A DNA stretch of 64,000 nucleotides from contig JBBHKE010001800.1 of assembly GCA_037447655.1 (NCBI GenBank), forward strand, positions 242,795 through 306,794. The letters run 5' to 3'. A program made the translations under genes and the position numbers. Shown here piece by piece: positions 1 to 11,868 of the stretch. Source of the stretch: Zygnema cylindricum (Eukaryota; Streptophyta; Zygnematophyceae; Zygnematales; Zygnemataceae). The notes below the pieces were generated by a model that worked only from the letters and a program-made list of their open reading frames with translations, ran no database searches and had not been told where the DNA came from. The stretch's first letter is position 1. Each line of letters opens with the position of its first letter.

Positions 1-94
1 GTCGAAAGAAAAGGAGAGAGAGAGAGGGGGGGGGGGAGAGAGAGAGAGAGAGAGAGAGAGTGAAATGGAAACCGAAAGGGATAGTATAAGATAG
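1..94. repeat. GA microsatellite
   Basis: Purine-only (GA)n with a G run covers roughly positions 12-61. No gene is seen in it. Confidence 0.9.
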
Positions 95-451
95 GTGTTG
101 GAAAAGGTTTTGGGTTTGAGGATAACAGACGAGGAAGGAAATGAGAAGGACAGCCAGGTGTACATTGGAAAAGAAAAGTGGATTAAGGAGAGAGACATAC
201 TTAGGCGCATAGTTCTAACACGGATTTTTCACGTCAGAAGGTCAAGTTTGATACGCTCATCCGCAAATCCAACGGAAAATGTTGACAACTTAGGTTGTAT
301 GTTGAATATTGTCTTTGGACAATATTATGTGGGGGATGAGTTTGTGTTAAAGCTAGCGAAAGCTGATGTCAGTTTCGTGCGAGTGGACATGGCGCATGTT
401 TATGTCAAGGGTGGGGTGTGGTGGGTATGCTACACCGGAAATCATTATTAA
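95..451 (+). other. Unassigned 118-codon open frame
   Basis: This frame is open from an ATG and has mixed, non-repetitive composition, unlike the simple-repeat frames around it. I recognise no domain. Its last codons run into the left inverted repeat of a diverged MITE at 431, so the stop is probably supplied by the MITE. It could be the remnant of an exon or mobile-element ORF, or chance. Confidence 0.15.
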
Positions 452-643
452 AGAAGTTAGTAGCGTGGGGTTTATTTTAGTGTTATATTTAACTTAGTTC
501 TGAATGACCTGGCTGTTTCTGCACCGTTAAAAAAACTAGCGCTAAGAAAAAACCAATTAGTATATCGCTTTTTTGTAGTCAAAAGGGCAAAAAAGACCGG
601 CATCGAGGTATTCTTATCAACGCTAATAACTATTCACGATATA
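431..643. mobile_element. Diverged TA-flanked MITE
   Basis: It begins TACACCGGAAATCATTATTA and ends near ACGCTAATAACTATTCACGATATA. These are degenerate forms of the CACCGxGAATCxCTATTAG inverted repeats of the MITE family seen elsewhere in the window (48351-48568, for example). Length is about 213 bp. No coding capacity. Confidence 0.45.
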
Positions 644-716
644 CCATTTTACATGCATATAACAGGGGTTTTGTATATCTTGCATTTTATTCTTGTATAG
701 TAAAATTTGCATTAGA

Positions 717-1160
717 ATTATGGTTAGGAATACTGTGGAAGTGAAAGGACAAAGAAAGCACCAGAGGAGTTGGTGGAGGTTTTGAGGGGAGAGGGAGGAA
801 TAGGGATTGAGAAGGACAGGAAGTGTGTTTATGTAGGGAAGTGGGGAAGGAGAATTATGTGGAGGGAAGGCTGTTAAGGAATGGTGTTTAGGGATAGATG
901 GGAGACGTATAGGGGTTCGGATGAAGGGGCACAAAAAGTTGTGTGTAATTGCTGGGATAGAAGTAATGGGAAGGGAAAAGAAGAGGAAGCTCCACATTTC
1001 TTAGTGGGAGAGTAGCCGATGAAAAAAGAGGAACGACGGCCAAAGATAACTCTGGGAAGTAGAAGGATAGTGAGAAAAAGAGGAACGGAGAGAGGGGAGG
1101 AAAAAATAACGAGGAGTGTGGTATTCATAAGGGTGTATGTCATGACCATAGAGCCCAATC
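717..1160 (+). other. Purine-rich stretch with possible decayed retroelement ORF
   Basis: Broken plus-frame translation contains a Cys-x-Cys ... His-Phe-Leu arrangement (about 930-1015) followed by basic residues. This is loosely like the zinc-knuckle tail of LINE reverse transcriptases, but stops interrupt it and no RT motif is visible. The antisense open frames here are shadows of purine-rich sequence. Confidence 0.12.
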
Positions 1161-1179
1161 AAGCAGGAGAAATAGCACA

Positions 1180-1305
1180 AAGGAGAAAGAGTCAGTGAGA
1201 GAGAAAAGAGAGGGAGGGAGGGAGAGGGGGGGAGGGAGGGAGGGAGGGATGGAGGGGGGAAGGGAGTGGGGAGGGGGGTAGAGGGAGAGAGAGAGAGAGT
1301 GCAAG
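1180..1305. repeat. GGGA/GA low-complexity tract
   Basis: Imperfect GGGA and GA units on the plus strand; not coding. Confidence 0.85.
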
Positions 1306-1518
1306 GTTGAGATGGCAGATTTTTTAAGTACTCACGTTTTGGTTGTTTACCAGGCCTGGGAAACCCAAAAAACCTTAAGCCTGATTAAAATACACAGAAT
1401 CATTATTACAGTAAGGAAATTACTACTGAGGATTGATCTTTTTAGTAATTGGACTCATCTCTTTACAACTGATGTGGAGATTTTTGAGTGCCTAAATTAG
1501 TGCTATGGGTTAAGGTAA

Positions 1519-1565
1519 AGAAGAACCGGCATCGAAGCAGTGTTATCGACCCTAATATCGGTGTA
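1519..1565. mobile_element. MITE right-end remnant
   Basis: The words ACCGGCATCGA and CCTAATATCGGTGTA match the right end of the family-B MITEs (compare 590-643). It ends 3 bp before the candidate start codon of the small gene at 1569, so it may contribute its 5' UTR. Confidence 0.3.
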
Positions 1566-1568
1566 TTG

Positions 1569-1987
1569 ATGGAACATGTGAAAGCCTCAGAACTATACAA
1601 ACAAACTCAGGAAATTTCTGAAATAAATCAAAGGAAAGTTGAGAACATGGAGATTCGTGAAAAGTTTTTAAAGATAGCTAAGGCCATAAAAGATGTTAAA
1701 TCATATGTATATGGGAGATTGACTGTTGTGTTGTTTCCATGTGGTTTTGTTTCAGTTGGAGCAGAAAATTCTGGCAAAGGGAGGGCAACTTCCATTTATG
1801 ATGGGGTAGCTTTTCGCCCTTATTCTTTAACGCGAAGTCTCATCTCTCCCAAAAGCCAGGGAAACTGGCATTTATTACTTGGAAAAAAAAACACTTGGGA
1901 ATACAAATCTTTTTCTCTTTCTCCCTTTCGTTCTATTCTCTCCCCTCTCTTCTTTCCCCTCTTCTTGCTCTAGCCAAGCTCCTCTAA

Positions 1988-2083
<96 letters not shown>

Positions 2084-2226
2084 TCCCCTTTCCTCTCCCT
2101 CCTCTCCCTTTCCTCTCCTCTCCCTCTCTCTCAACTATCAGGTTGTACCAATTTGAATATCCTGATTTTCCTGGATTAGATTTTCCTTGTCGTGCAGTTC
2201 TTTTGGGTAACAAAAAGGGGGCATAA
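1569..2226 (+). CDS. Small three-exon gene, 90 aa, unknown function
   Basis: Exons are 1569-1706, 1756-1805 and 2142-2226, with stop TAA at 2224-2226. Introns are 1707-1755 (49 nt, GTATAT...TTTCAG) and 1806-2141 (GTAGCT...CTATCAG, holding the long CT microsatellite). Phases agree (0, then 2), and the joined frame is open over 90 codons across two junctions. The first exon gives a charged helical stretch (SELYKQTQEISEINQRKVEN) likely to be a coiled coil. The C-terminal part is aromatic/Pro-rich (GLYQFEYPDFPGLDFPCRAV). I do not recognise the family. The ATG at 1569 is the first Met after a MITE end; the frame is open back to 1488, so an upstream exon is possible. Function is unknown and no neighbour suggests one. 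Confidence 0.5.
1998..2081. repeat. CT microsatellite inside an intron
   Basis: About 40 CT dinucleotides, then CCCTCTCC-type pyrimidines up to the acceptor at 2141. It lies within intron 2 of the 1569-2226 gene and extends its polypyrimidine tract. Confidence 0.9.
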
Positions 2227-2846
2227 TGTAAGCTGGTTTTTGTGTCTACCTTCAGCTCTTTTTCTGCATTATAGTAGTAGTTGAGAGCAACCCTATCAGA
2301 AATTTTAGATTGTAGGTGATTTTTTCTTTGTTTGGGAAATTAGAGTGTTCATTTTCTCACACTTCTGTGGAAAATATACTTTATTTTCTCTCACTTGAGA
2401 AAAAATAGCGCCCGTTTTCTCTTTTTCGGGAAAAAATAGAGTTGCCAGTGTCGAGCTGGCTAGATTGTTTAGGTCAGAACTAAAAACGAGAAGAAGAACA
2501 GAAAAGAGAACAGAAACATAAGGGGCGATAAATGGCCAACCACTCGATCTCGACCGAGAGTAAGAAATTTGTTGGAAATTCATGTTCTTTGGAAAAGACT
2601 CACAATAGCAGCTTTTTAATCTTAAAAAAGTATATTTTGTTGGCTGCTGAAAATGGATGGAACATAGAACCGTCTTCGAACTAGGAAATGCCTTTTTAAG
2701 TGTTTATAAACTAGGCAATGGGAGGGGATGGGATGAGCATTAGTCGATTTGTGGGTATTTCTCAATTTGTTCACTTGGTTGCAATGGGGCGGGGCGCATG
2801 ATTTGATATTTCTTTTGTACTTTTTCTCAATTTTATCTTTCAGTTC
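2227..2846. other. Intergenic, no gene recognised
   Basis: Presumed 3' flank of the small gene, AT-rich. No splice-joined exon or domain is seen on either strand. Confidence 0.5.
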
Positions 2847-2979
2847 TTGTGGTTGAATCCCCTTTGGTTGTGTGATTCGTTGTTTCCCATCTGCTCATTG
2901 GCTTTTCAGGCTGTGTTTACGATGTTATTCAGAACTGGCACAAAATTTATCGCTGTCATGATCGTAAATTGTTATAGTC

Positions 2980-4415
2980 TTCACCGTCGTCAACATCATC
3001 ATCATCATGTTCATCATCAGCACCCTGTTCATCATCAGCATTATTGTCATCACAATCATCACCATCATTATCATCATTATTATCGTTGTCACTGTCAACG
3101 CTGTTGTTGTCATTGTCATTGTTTTCATGGTTGTTGTCGACCCCTTTGCCATGCTCAGCGCCCTTATCGTGTTGGTCGATCATTTCATCCTCATCGTCGT
3201 TTTCATGTCACTATGAGTCATCAGGTGTCACAAGGTATCATGGGTGTCACTGGATGCTATGTGTCATCAGATTTCATTGTGTGCCTTTGTCATCCCAGGT
3301 ATTGTCATAAATGTCATTTTCACGATTGTCATTGCTGCTGCCATCGTCACATCGATCACCAATCTCATTGTCGTCAATATTGCCTTCATCCTCGCGCCAT
3401 CGTCATCATCTTCGTCGTCGTCATTGTCATCATTAACGTTTGTGTCATCCTTATCGACATCCTCGCCGTCATCTTCATACTAAATGTTCACATCGTCGTC
3501 ATCATCATCATCATCCTCAACATCGTCTCAATCATCCACATTGACTCGGTCATCCTCATCGTCATCGTGATCCCCATCGTGATTGTCACCCTCATCATCA
3601 TCCCCATCGTCATCCTCATATTCATCCTCATCTTCAGCCTTATCCGCATCCTCATCCTCATTCTCATCCTCACCTTCAGCCTCCTCATCTCATTCTCTTC
3701 CTTGTCCTCATCCATCGTCATCCCCATCCCATCCCCATCCCCATCCTCATCCTCATCCTCATCCTCATCGTCCCCATCCTCATATTTATCGCATCCTCAT
3801 CCTCATCCTTTATCTTCACCATTATCCCCATCCCCATTGTCATCCTCATCCTTATTCTCACCCTCATTCTCATCCCCATCATCATTCTCATCATCATCTT
3901 CAGCTCCATTCTCATCCTCATCCCCATTGCTTGTCCTCATCCTCATCCTTGTCCTCATTGTTCTCTTCCTCATCTTCATACCATTCCAATCAGCGGCATC
4001 ATCCTCATTCTCATCCTCATCCTCGTCCCTGTTGTCCGTTCTCATCTTCATCCTGATCCTCGTCCTTTATCCTCATCATCATCATCATCCCCATCCCCAT
4101 TGTCCACGTCCTCTTCGTCATCCCATTGTCATCGTCATCCTCATCTTCATTCCCACTGTCATCCCCCTTGTCATCCTCATCCTCATCCCCATCCTCCTCC
4201 CCATTCCCCCCCTTGACCTCTTCGACATCCTCTTATCGACGTCTCCATCATCAGTGTCATCACCATCGTTGCCATCATCATCGTCATCATCTTCATCGTC
4301 ATTGTCGTCATCATCGTCGTCATTATCCTAATATCACCATAGTCGTTATTATCGTAGTCAGCATCATTGACGTCGCCATCATCATCATTGTCATCCATCC
4401 ACATCATCTTGGGAG
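2980..4415. repeat. Imperfect CAT/TCATCC minisatellite, ~1.4 kb
   Basis: Tri- and hexanucleotide units (CATCAT, TCATCC, TCATCG, CCCATCC) run almost without interruption. Long frames are open on both strands, including a 494-codon plus frame rich in His/Ser/Ile. They exist because the repeat lacks stop codons, and they overlap one another in several frames. I treat none as a protein. Confidence 0.9.
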
Positions 4416-5171
4416 GTTATTATCGCCTTGATATACGTATTTGATTTTCGTTTTTTTTTTTCTTTTTTCTATGTTGATACCCGAGATGTGTAAAACACGT
4501 CGACATGGTGACCATAATACATAGAAGTTTGTCTTATGTTGTTCCAAAGCTAAAACGACTCGTTTTTCATTGGACTGCCAAAATCAACAGCTGAAAAAAG
4601 GAATGGGATAATGCTATTGGCGGGGAAAGGCACATTTTGTCAATTTTTCTAGTCAAAAAGTTATCTTTTGGGCCTTGTGTGGAAATTGTATCTTATACGT
4701 GAGTTTTGTATGCATACATTCGAGAGGGAGGGACCTTGGGAGCCCTCTCGCTTCTATCTTTACTTTTTTTCAAATTCAAAAGTCCAAAGTCACCTAATTT
4801 GTTGGTAAAACATTCAAGTACGAGGAATATTGGCGCGAATATTCGGCAGTAGGATCATATATTTTTAGCAAAATTGAGAGAGAGAGAGAAGAAAATACAT
4901 AACCATGTCGGTATCTGTTTTATTGCATGTCAGAAAATGTATTCATCACATAACGTATGCCGACTGCAAAAAAAGAAAGAGAATGCATATTTTTTTAATG
5001 TAAACCAATCCATAATCGTTGACCTACGCATTAAAAAATGCAAATTTGCATCTGATTTTGTACCAAATTGCAGGTTTACATCTGAATTTTCTTTAACATG
5101 CAGAATTTGTATTCATCCCATTTAAATTTAAATCTTGACTTAGGTTGTCCTTCCCAAAGCTTTTTCAGCGC
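4416..5171. other. Intergenic, no gene recognised
   Basis: AT-rich single-copy-looking sequence with a short GA tract near 4878. No coding signal. Confidence 0.5.
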
Positions 5172-5406
5172 TACACCGTGAATCACTATTAGTGTTAATG
5201 TTTTTTTCGTCTCTTAAAACATTTTATCTCCGTACACACATGTCCGTACACACTTGTCTGATTGAGGATCTGACGGTTGCGATTGAAAGGTAAGATTCTC
5301 AGCGTCCGATTGGCGGTCTCAAATTGAAAATCGGACAAGTGTGTACGGAGAAAAGATGTTTTAAGTGGCGAAAAACTTATTAACACTAATAGCGATACAC
5401 GGTGTA
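5172..5406. mobile_element. MITE, family alpha
   Basis: TACACCGTGAATCACTATTA at the left end pairs with TAATAGCGATACACGGTGTA at the right end, so the terminal inverted repeats start CACCGTG and are flanked by TA. Subterminal GTACACACTTGTC / GACAAGTGTGTAC is also inverted. Length is 235 bp with no ORF. The TA target suggests a Stowaway-like (Tc1/mariner-mobilised) element. Sister copies lie at 16502, 29665, 39878 and 47005. Confidence 0.85.
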
Positions 5407-6039
5407 CACGCTCATGGCTATCGATATTTGCACATCATTGGGATCGATATTTTTCCAGTTTTTTACTTTTTGATCAAGTAGATGTCCACACATTCTCACT
5501 AAACCGCCACAAACCTTCTTGGGAATTTCTCATCACTAGTAAAAGTCAAAAACTTGTTTGGGCAAGACAAGAATAACAACAGTCAATAAAATTTCCTTGC
5601 TTTTATTTGCCCCAATGTGGTATAATACGACCAACGAAAGGAGAGGACTGAATTTAATGGCGAAGAAAGAAATTATAAGTGACCAGAGGAGAGGAGGGAG
5701 TAAAAGAAAAAGTGGAGGAAAGAGCAGGTGAAAAGGGAAAAAAAGGAAGAGATGATTTGAAACGCGACACAAAATTTCGTTACTTTAATGATAACCGTTG
5801 GATGGAATTTCCTCCAACGGTGGATCATCCCAAAGAGATTCCGTACACCGAATTCATTCCGTACAGAAGTACAGAACCAAACTCTAAAAACTAAAAAGCC
5901 TACCCCATCTTCAGAATGCGTACCGAATATTTGGACACGCCCGAATGTACGGCGATTTTTACGGAAATCGTCGAACAGAGGTGACTGCGCTTCTTTTAAT
6001 TGTGGCCGTTTAATCCGATTAATTGTCTCTTTTTTTTTT
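5407..6039. other. Intergenic, no gene recognised
   Basis: Mixed AT-rich sequence with a purine-rich patch at 5680-5750. Open frames on both strands overlap and show no domain. Confidence 0.45.
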
Positions 6040-6640
6040 CTTTTTTTACCCCGTGTACTCAGATGGTTTTTCCATCCCAAGTCTTACAGAGAAGACTCTT
6101 CCCTTTACAGCGTGTGAAAAGTTTATGTCCTCACACTATTGTGAGGATTACGGAACTTAATGTGTATCAACGGATTACGGAGATTATTGCAGCTACACAG
6201 TTATACCATGGATTACTGATCTTATTGCGGTTATACGTTAGCGACGGACTACATAGCTTATTGCAGGTACACAGCTATACCATTTATAAACGAATTACTG
6301 ATGCACAACTGCAATAAGTTACGTAATCCGTCGATAATGTATAGTGGTTCCTTACCTATTTCCTATCCACCCCTTCCATCGTGCTTTTTAATTTATCCTG
6401 TGATTTTTTTTTTATATATACCTTTCGGGTATGCTATTTTGTTGTTGTTTTTGTGCTTGTCGTCCTTTTCAATATCCTTTGTTTGCTTGCGCTTATTTTT
6501 CTCTTTGTTTTTTTCCACCAATTTTTTCCATTTAATTTGCTTTCACTCGAGTTCGGATTTTTTTTTCAGTTTAGTATTCACCCTTGGTTTTTCTTTCTTT
6601 TCCCATGTACTCAGATGGTTTTCCATCGCCTTTTCTTAAG
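6040..6640 (+). mobile_element. LINE 3'-end fragments around a degenerate tandem array
   Basis: Two copies of the LINE 3' signature (TACTCAGATGG, T-run, CCATC) lie at 6056-6080 and 6608-6630. A third fragment (CCATCGTGCTTTTTAATTT) lies near 6357. Between them, about 6160-6330, loosely repeated words such as GGATTACGGAGATTATTGC and GGTTATACGTTAGC suggest a decayed ~60-bp tandem repeat. No coding region of the LINE remains. Confidence 0.5.
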
Positions 6641-6954
6641 AAACCTTTTTTGTTTTGAACTACAACAATAACCTCTTACTATTTCTATCGATTTTGTTCT
6701 AATCTTTCACAATCTTGTACCGTCACATTGAAATCTGCCTTAATGTTGAGAGTAAATCGTACTATTTTGGGATAAACGCATGCGTAAATTTACCGGAAAT
6801 TTTTTTTACTATTTGTACCATTACCCTCAAAACGAGGGTAAAACTTCGTGTGTACTTTTCTCTTGTCAATTTAACAATGACGATATGTATATTTCTAATG
6901 AATTCTTAAAGAAATTCAAGTTTTGGGAGTATTTTGACGTAAATTTTATGTTTT

Positions 6955-7200
6955 GGTCCTCCTCCACTACGCGACAGCACCTACTCCTCGTTACCATGAA
7001 CCTACGGATCTACACTCTGTCGTTTTTTCCTCTTCCACTACGCGACAGCACCTACTCCTCGTTACCATGAATCTACGGATCTACACTCTGTCGTCTTTTC
7101 CTCCACTACGCGACAACACCTACTCCTCGTTACCATGTCGTCTTTTCCTCCTCCACTACGTGACAACACCTACTCCTCGTTACCATGAACCTACGGATCA
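6955..7200. repeat. Minisatellite, 4 units of about 50-70 bp
   Basis: Units share CCACTACGCGACA, CACCTACTCCTCGTTACCATG and CTACGGATC, spaced about 70, 65 and 50 bp. The array lies just upstream of the LINE coding region and may be its 5' UTR or an independent repeat. Confidence 0.75.
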
Positions 7201-7389
7201 GCGCGTCAGCCGTTAACCCAGACATGGAACGAGGGCGATTACCGGTTACTACCTTCTCTCTATCGACGCATTCTATCCTCCCCATTCACCCATTAACGAA
7301 CAACACCACACACATAATATAATCATTATTATTAATAAATAAAATAAAATAACTAATTACATCCCTTCTCATCTTTCCAGGATCAACTT

Positions 7390-10300
7390 TATTTGGTCCA
7401 TTTACTTCCTTTCTCGACGTTCCTTCCTCTCACGCCCAATTCCCGGCTGGACTTATTGGCCATGTCCGAAAGCCCTACTTATTCCCTTCTCCCTTCCCCA
7501 CCTCCACCCAAACCTCGTAAACCAATCACTAGGCGTTTGGACTGTCCTAGGTGTCACAACCTTTTTGCCGCTAGGGCCAGTATTTCCCTTCATACACGGA
7601 GTTGTCGACATTGTATAGCCCTGGGTGGTCCTTCGTCTATCACCTCTCTTCAATCGTCATCGACCACACTCCCGTCCAGCCCCACATATGAGGACTAGAA
7701 TTTAGACCGTGATTTAGATGTTTTAGGGGCTTATGATTTGGGAGCCCCCCGACCGCGATTGTACACCCGTATTCCTATGGCCATGAGGACAATAGTACAA
7801 GATGCCCTCCACCTCCCCTTGTCCGACATTTCTGCAAACTCGACGGACATTGCTCCTTGGCACCTTCTTCTTATGTTCTCTCTCTAGGTCCTAGTCCTTT
7901 TAGGTTGTGGAGGGGGCAATGGGGCTAAAGAAACTATGGCCCGTTGTCGCCGATTCCTTCGTGGTGACTGGAAGGCGCTCCACCCCGAGCATGAGGATCG
8001 GGTAACGAGCACTTCTTTCATACCACGTCGCCCACCTAAGCCATCAGATGTCCCGACCTCTTATCGTCGAGCAATTCACTTAGGCCGTGTTGTTGAGCTT
8101 TCTCGAGCGGTTCGAGCCCTACAGCCATCCACCCCTACCCCCAGATCTTCTTCCACTATTGAGTTCCTTCGAGCTCTCCACCCCCGTGCACCTTCCCCTT
8201 TACCCCCTTCCATCCACGCCTTTGAGCCTTCTGAGAGTTTTACTTTAGATCGGGGGGTTTTCATTAAGGCTCTTAGCTCTTCTCCTCACCTTTCAGCGGG
8301 GGGGCCCTGGCGCACAGTGTATGAGTTGTTCGCGATGTTTTGCCCCCTGAATCGGGTGCCCGGGGGTTCGATGTGGTTTTTTCGAGTATGTTCTCTTATT
8401 GGTAGTGGGGATGTTCCCCCTCGGATTTGTGATCTTCTCACAGCGTCCCGCCTTGTGGCAGTCGCCAGACGTAATGGTGGGATCCGCCCTATTGCCGTGG
8501 GTGAGGTTTTATATAGATTGGTGGCTCGTGCGATATGTCTCCAACTCCAACCAGCTTTCCATGATTATTTCTCTCCTCATCAGTTTGCAATGGCCACGAG
8601 AGGAGGGTGTGAGGCCGTGGTCCACGGGATTCGGGCTTTGTTGGATGTACATCCGGATTGGTTGGTCCTTCAGGTCGACGTTTCTAATGCCTTTAATACG
8701 GTGGATTGGAACGTGATTTTTTCAGAGCTTATGGCGGCTCCATCTCCGATTGTCCAATTATTCCCCTTTGTGAGAGCTTTCTATTCTTTGACAAGCAACC
8801 TTTCCATCTCGGTCGATGGTGATCTCATTCCTCTCTCCTCTGCGATTGGCACTCGCGAAGGCGACCCTCTCGGCGGACCTTTGTTCGCCCTCGCCCATTA
8901 CCGAGCCCTTCGTGCTTCCGCAACCGCCTTCCCTTCTTGCCTTTTCCCTTCGGTTGCAGATGATACGCACATTATTGGCCTAGAGAACAAGTCGTGTTGG
9001 CATATGATTTTTTCAAGGAACGTTTGGCCGAACTCAACTTTTCAGTCCAGCCTTCGAAGTGTGCTATTTGGTCTCCTTCCACTTTCCTTTACTCCCCCTC
9101 TTGGTTTTCAAACCCCTTCTCCCTCCAATGGCATTCGTGTGCTTGGTTGCCCCCTTGGTTTGGATACTTTCGTGACCCAATTCCTTCATGACAAGTGGAC
9201 GACCTTCCTCACCTCCCGATCCCTAAGTGGATTTTGCTATGTTAACCAGGTGATTTCCCCACCGCCCTTCTTACCTTACTCGTACTTCCCCTCCCACCTC
9301 GAGGTTTGTCCCCTCTCTCTTGGCTAATCACGATCGCCTCATGGACGTCCTCCACACTCTATTAGGTCGTGAGGCATTCGATCGCGAGTCTGGGCCATCG
9401 GCCCGCATTTAGGCATCCCTCCCTGTCTTTATCTACTAGGGGGTCGGGTCTATTATCGACTGCTCGTGTTGTTCCCGCTTCCTAGTTAAGAAGTTGTTGA
9501 CTTATTGCCTCTACTCTTGTTTTCCGTTACTTGGTTGGGGACACCCCCGTCTTAGCTACCGTTGTCCCTCGGGTTTCAAACGGTGTGTTCGCCTTCCAAC
9601 GTTCTCCATTGGACGCGTCACATTCTCTTCCTCCCCATGCCCTACTGGATGTGCCGATTCTCTCCACCCTTGTTACAAAATCCGTTGAGCGTGTCCAAGA
9701 ATTGATTTCCGATCGGGTTGTTGCCGCCATTAAATCCGAGCTTCTCAAGGCGCTTTCCTCTGATTCTTCGCGTGCCCGTCTTCTCTCTTGTGGTGGACCT
9801 GGTTCTGGGTCTTGGCTTTTAGCTACACCTATTTTTCCACTCTCCGATACACCACCACCCTCCGGTTTCGCCTTGGCCTCCCCCATCCTCCTTTACTTGG
9901 CTCTCTTGTTTGTCTATGTGGTCGTGTCTTGTGGCCCGATGGTGTCCATTTGCTTCGTTGCTCCCATGGGGGAGATTTGATCCAAGCGCACGACACTCTT
10001 CGCGGCGCCGTTGCGACCATCGTTTCGGAAGGGGGCTTTTCTGTGCGTCGGGAGGAGGTTTCTCATATTATTCCCTCGCGTCAGATCAATCTTGTTTTGC
10101 TTGATGGTGCCCGTCGCATCTTCAGTGATATTGTTTTGGCGAACCCTACTTCAGCTACAGTTGTTGGTCAGGCGGCTCGACATGTTGGGGTGGCAGCTTG
10201 TGACGCCGCTAAGGCAAAGGAGCGTGATTATGCCCATCGGGACCCTATGGATGACTTTTATTCCGATGGCGGTCGAGATCTTTGGTTGTTTGGGTGTTGT

Positions 10301-10770
10301 ACTGGACGAGTTTCTCCGTACTTGTGCTCGACGTGCTTTCGAGCGCCGAGGATCTGAGAGCCCTCCTCCTTCAGTCCTTACTTCTTTTTATTGTCAACGC
10401 TTGCGTGTGGCTTTACACTGAGTGCAGGCTTCTATTCTCCTCCGAGCGGCTGTTGCGGTTATGGATCGTCGCCGTGTTCCGGATCTCGCTCAACGTGCTC
10501 CCCCGGGCTGGGGGGACTTACGGGGTTGCTTCTCGTAGGAATTTAATTGAGTTGGGGTTGGGGTTGTAGTTTTGGTTTTGTGAGTTGCCGTGCTTTTCAT
10601 CTTGAGTTTGGGTGCTTTTATTTTCTTTGTTGTTGTTTCCTTTTTTTTGTGTTCCCATCGCTCTCTTTGTTTTTTATTGTAGTTTTTCAGTTTTGGCCAT
10701 TTCACCCCTTTTGTACTCCCGAACTCAGATGGTTTCCCATTGTGCTTTTTTATTTATCTTGCTTTTTTTT
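7390..10770 (+). mobile_element. RLE-type non-LTR retrotransposon (LINE), copy 1, near full length
   Basis: One element carries, in order, an N-terminal zinc finger, a reverse transcriptase, a CCHC knuckle with restriction-like endonuclease, a conserved C-terminus and a T-rich 3' UTR with a short hairpin (10728-10741). This is the R2-like single-ORF order, with no apurinic-type endonuclease seen. Two relatives lie at 14690-16290 and 11345-11868 (inverted). The 5' boundary is uncertain; the minisatellite at 6955-7200 could belong to it. No clear target-site duplication was found. Confidence 0.8.
7393..10545 (+). pseudogene. LINE polyprotein: zinc finger, RT, CCHC, RLE (broken)
   Basis: Residues from 7393 include CPRCHNLF...H..SC, a C2HC-like finger, then a stop at 7698. 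The frame from 7936 carries the RT: motif A LQVDVSNAFNTVDW (about 8670), motif B GTREGDPLGGPLFAL (about 8848), motif C VADDTHIIG (about 8953, Ala in place of the usual Tyr/Phe). A frameshift follows IIGLENK near 8980; the RT continues as AYDFFKERLAELNFSVQPSK in another frame. From 9788 come CLCG...H..RC and the RLE core (INLVLLDG ... SDIVLANPT), then another frameshift near 10255 before EIFGCLG.LDEFLRT. Several stops and shifts make it inactive. The reverse transcriptase and nuclease would act at a nicked genomic target. Confidence 0.8.
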
Positions 10771-10963
10771 TTTTGTTCCAATGTAGATCTGAAAACTGGT
10801 TTTTCTATTTTGTATTTAATTTACGCTTTTTATTTTAAGGTTTGCATTTTGTGTAACATCAACATATCATATTACGCATTGTACCTATTATTTCATATAT
10901 TATTATTATTATTATTATTGTTACACATCATAGTGACCAGTACATTGTACCTATTATTATTAG

Positions 10964-11028
<65 letters not shown>

Positions 11029-11344
11029 TACTTATTTTTATTATACATACATATATATTATATTGCATTTATATACACATATTACGTATTACAGTACATT
11101 ATATTACATTTTATACAAACATATATACTACATATATTATACATATTCTTATTGTAAATTATAACCATTTTTTTTCTCTCTTGTTTCTCTCATTCGGCAA
11201 GATTATGGATATTGAAAAAGTTTTTGATAGTATTGAAGTTTCCTAAAAAAACAGAAAAATGATCCAAAAGGGTCTAAAAGGGTATTAATTTCCTTACAAA
11301 ATTTCATTACTTATTTATTTTAGTTTATTTAACCTAAAAATAAT
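10771..11344. other. AT-rich spacer with TA microsatellite
   Basis: A (TA)n run covers roughly 10968-11023 within very AT-rich sequence separating two LINE copies in opposite orientation. No gene. Confidence 0.7.
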
Positions 11345-11868
11345 ATACAACTTGCAGGATAAATTAAAAAGCACGATGGTAAACCATCTGAGTCTGGGGG
11401 TACAAAAGGGGTGGCATGACCAACACTGAAAAACAACAATAATAAAAAACAAAAAGAGCGACAAGAACACACCCTAAAAAAAGGAAGCAACAACAAGGAA
11501 AATAAAAACACCCTAACTCAAAATGAAAAGCACGGCAACTCACAAAAACAAAAATACAAACCCCAACCCCAACCCTAACTCAATTAAATATCTACGAAAA
11601 ACAACCCCGTAAGTCCCCCCAGCCCGGAGGAGCACGTTGAGGGAGTTCCGGAGCACGGCGACGATCCATAACCGCAACAGTCGATCGGAGGAGAATAGAA
11701 GCCTGCACTCGTTGTAGAGCCACAGATAAGCGTTGACGGTAAAAAGAAGTAAGGACCGAAGGAGGAGGGCTCCCAGGTCCTCGACGCTCGAAAGCACGTC
11801 GAGCACAAGTACGGAGAAACTCGTCCAGTGCAACACCCAAACAACCAAAGATCTCGAAAATAATATGA
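11345..11868 (-). mobile_element. LINE copy 3, 5'-truncated, inverted
   Basis: The minus strand encodes the C-terminal end of the LINE protein (EIFGCLGVALDEFLRTCARR ... DLRGCFS, stop at 11592) in one open frame, then the 3' UTR ending with the conserved hairpin (11375-11388) and TTTAATTTATCCTGC. The 5' end stops abruptly at 11868, as expected for incomplete target-primed reverse transcription. Its last coding stretch is less damaged than that of copy 1. Confidence 0.8.

Noticed and set aside
2847-4331. 494-codon His/Ser/Ile-rich plus-strand frame
   Set aside because: Translation of the CAT/TCATCC repeat; equally long frames exist in other frames and on the other strand.
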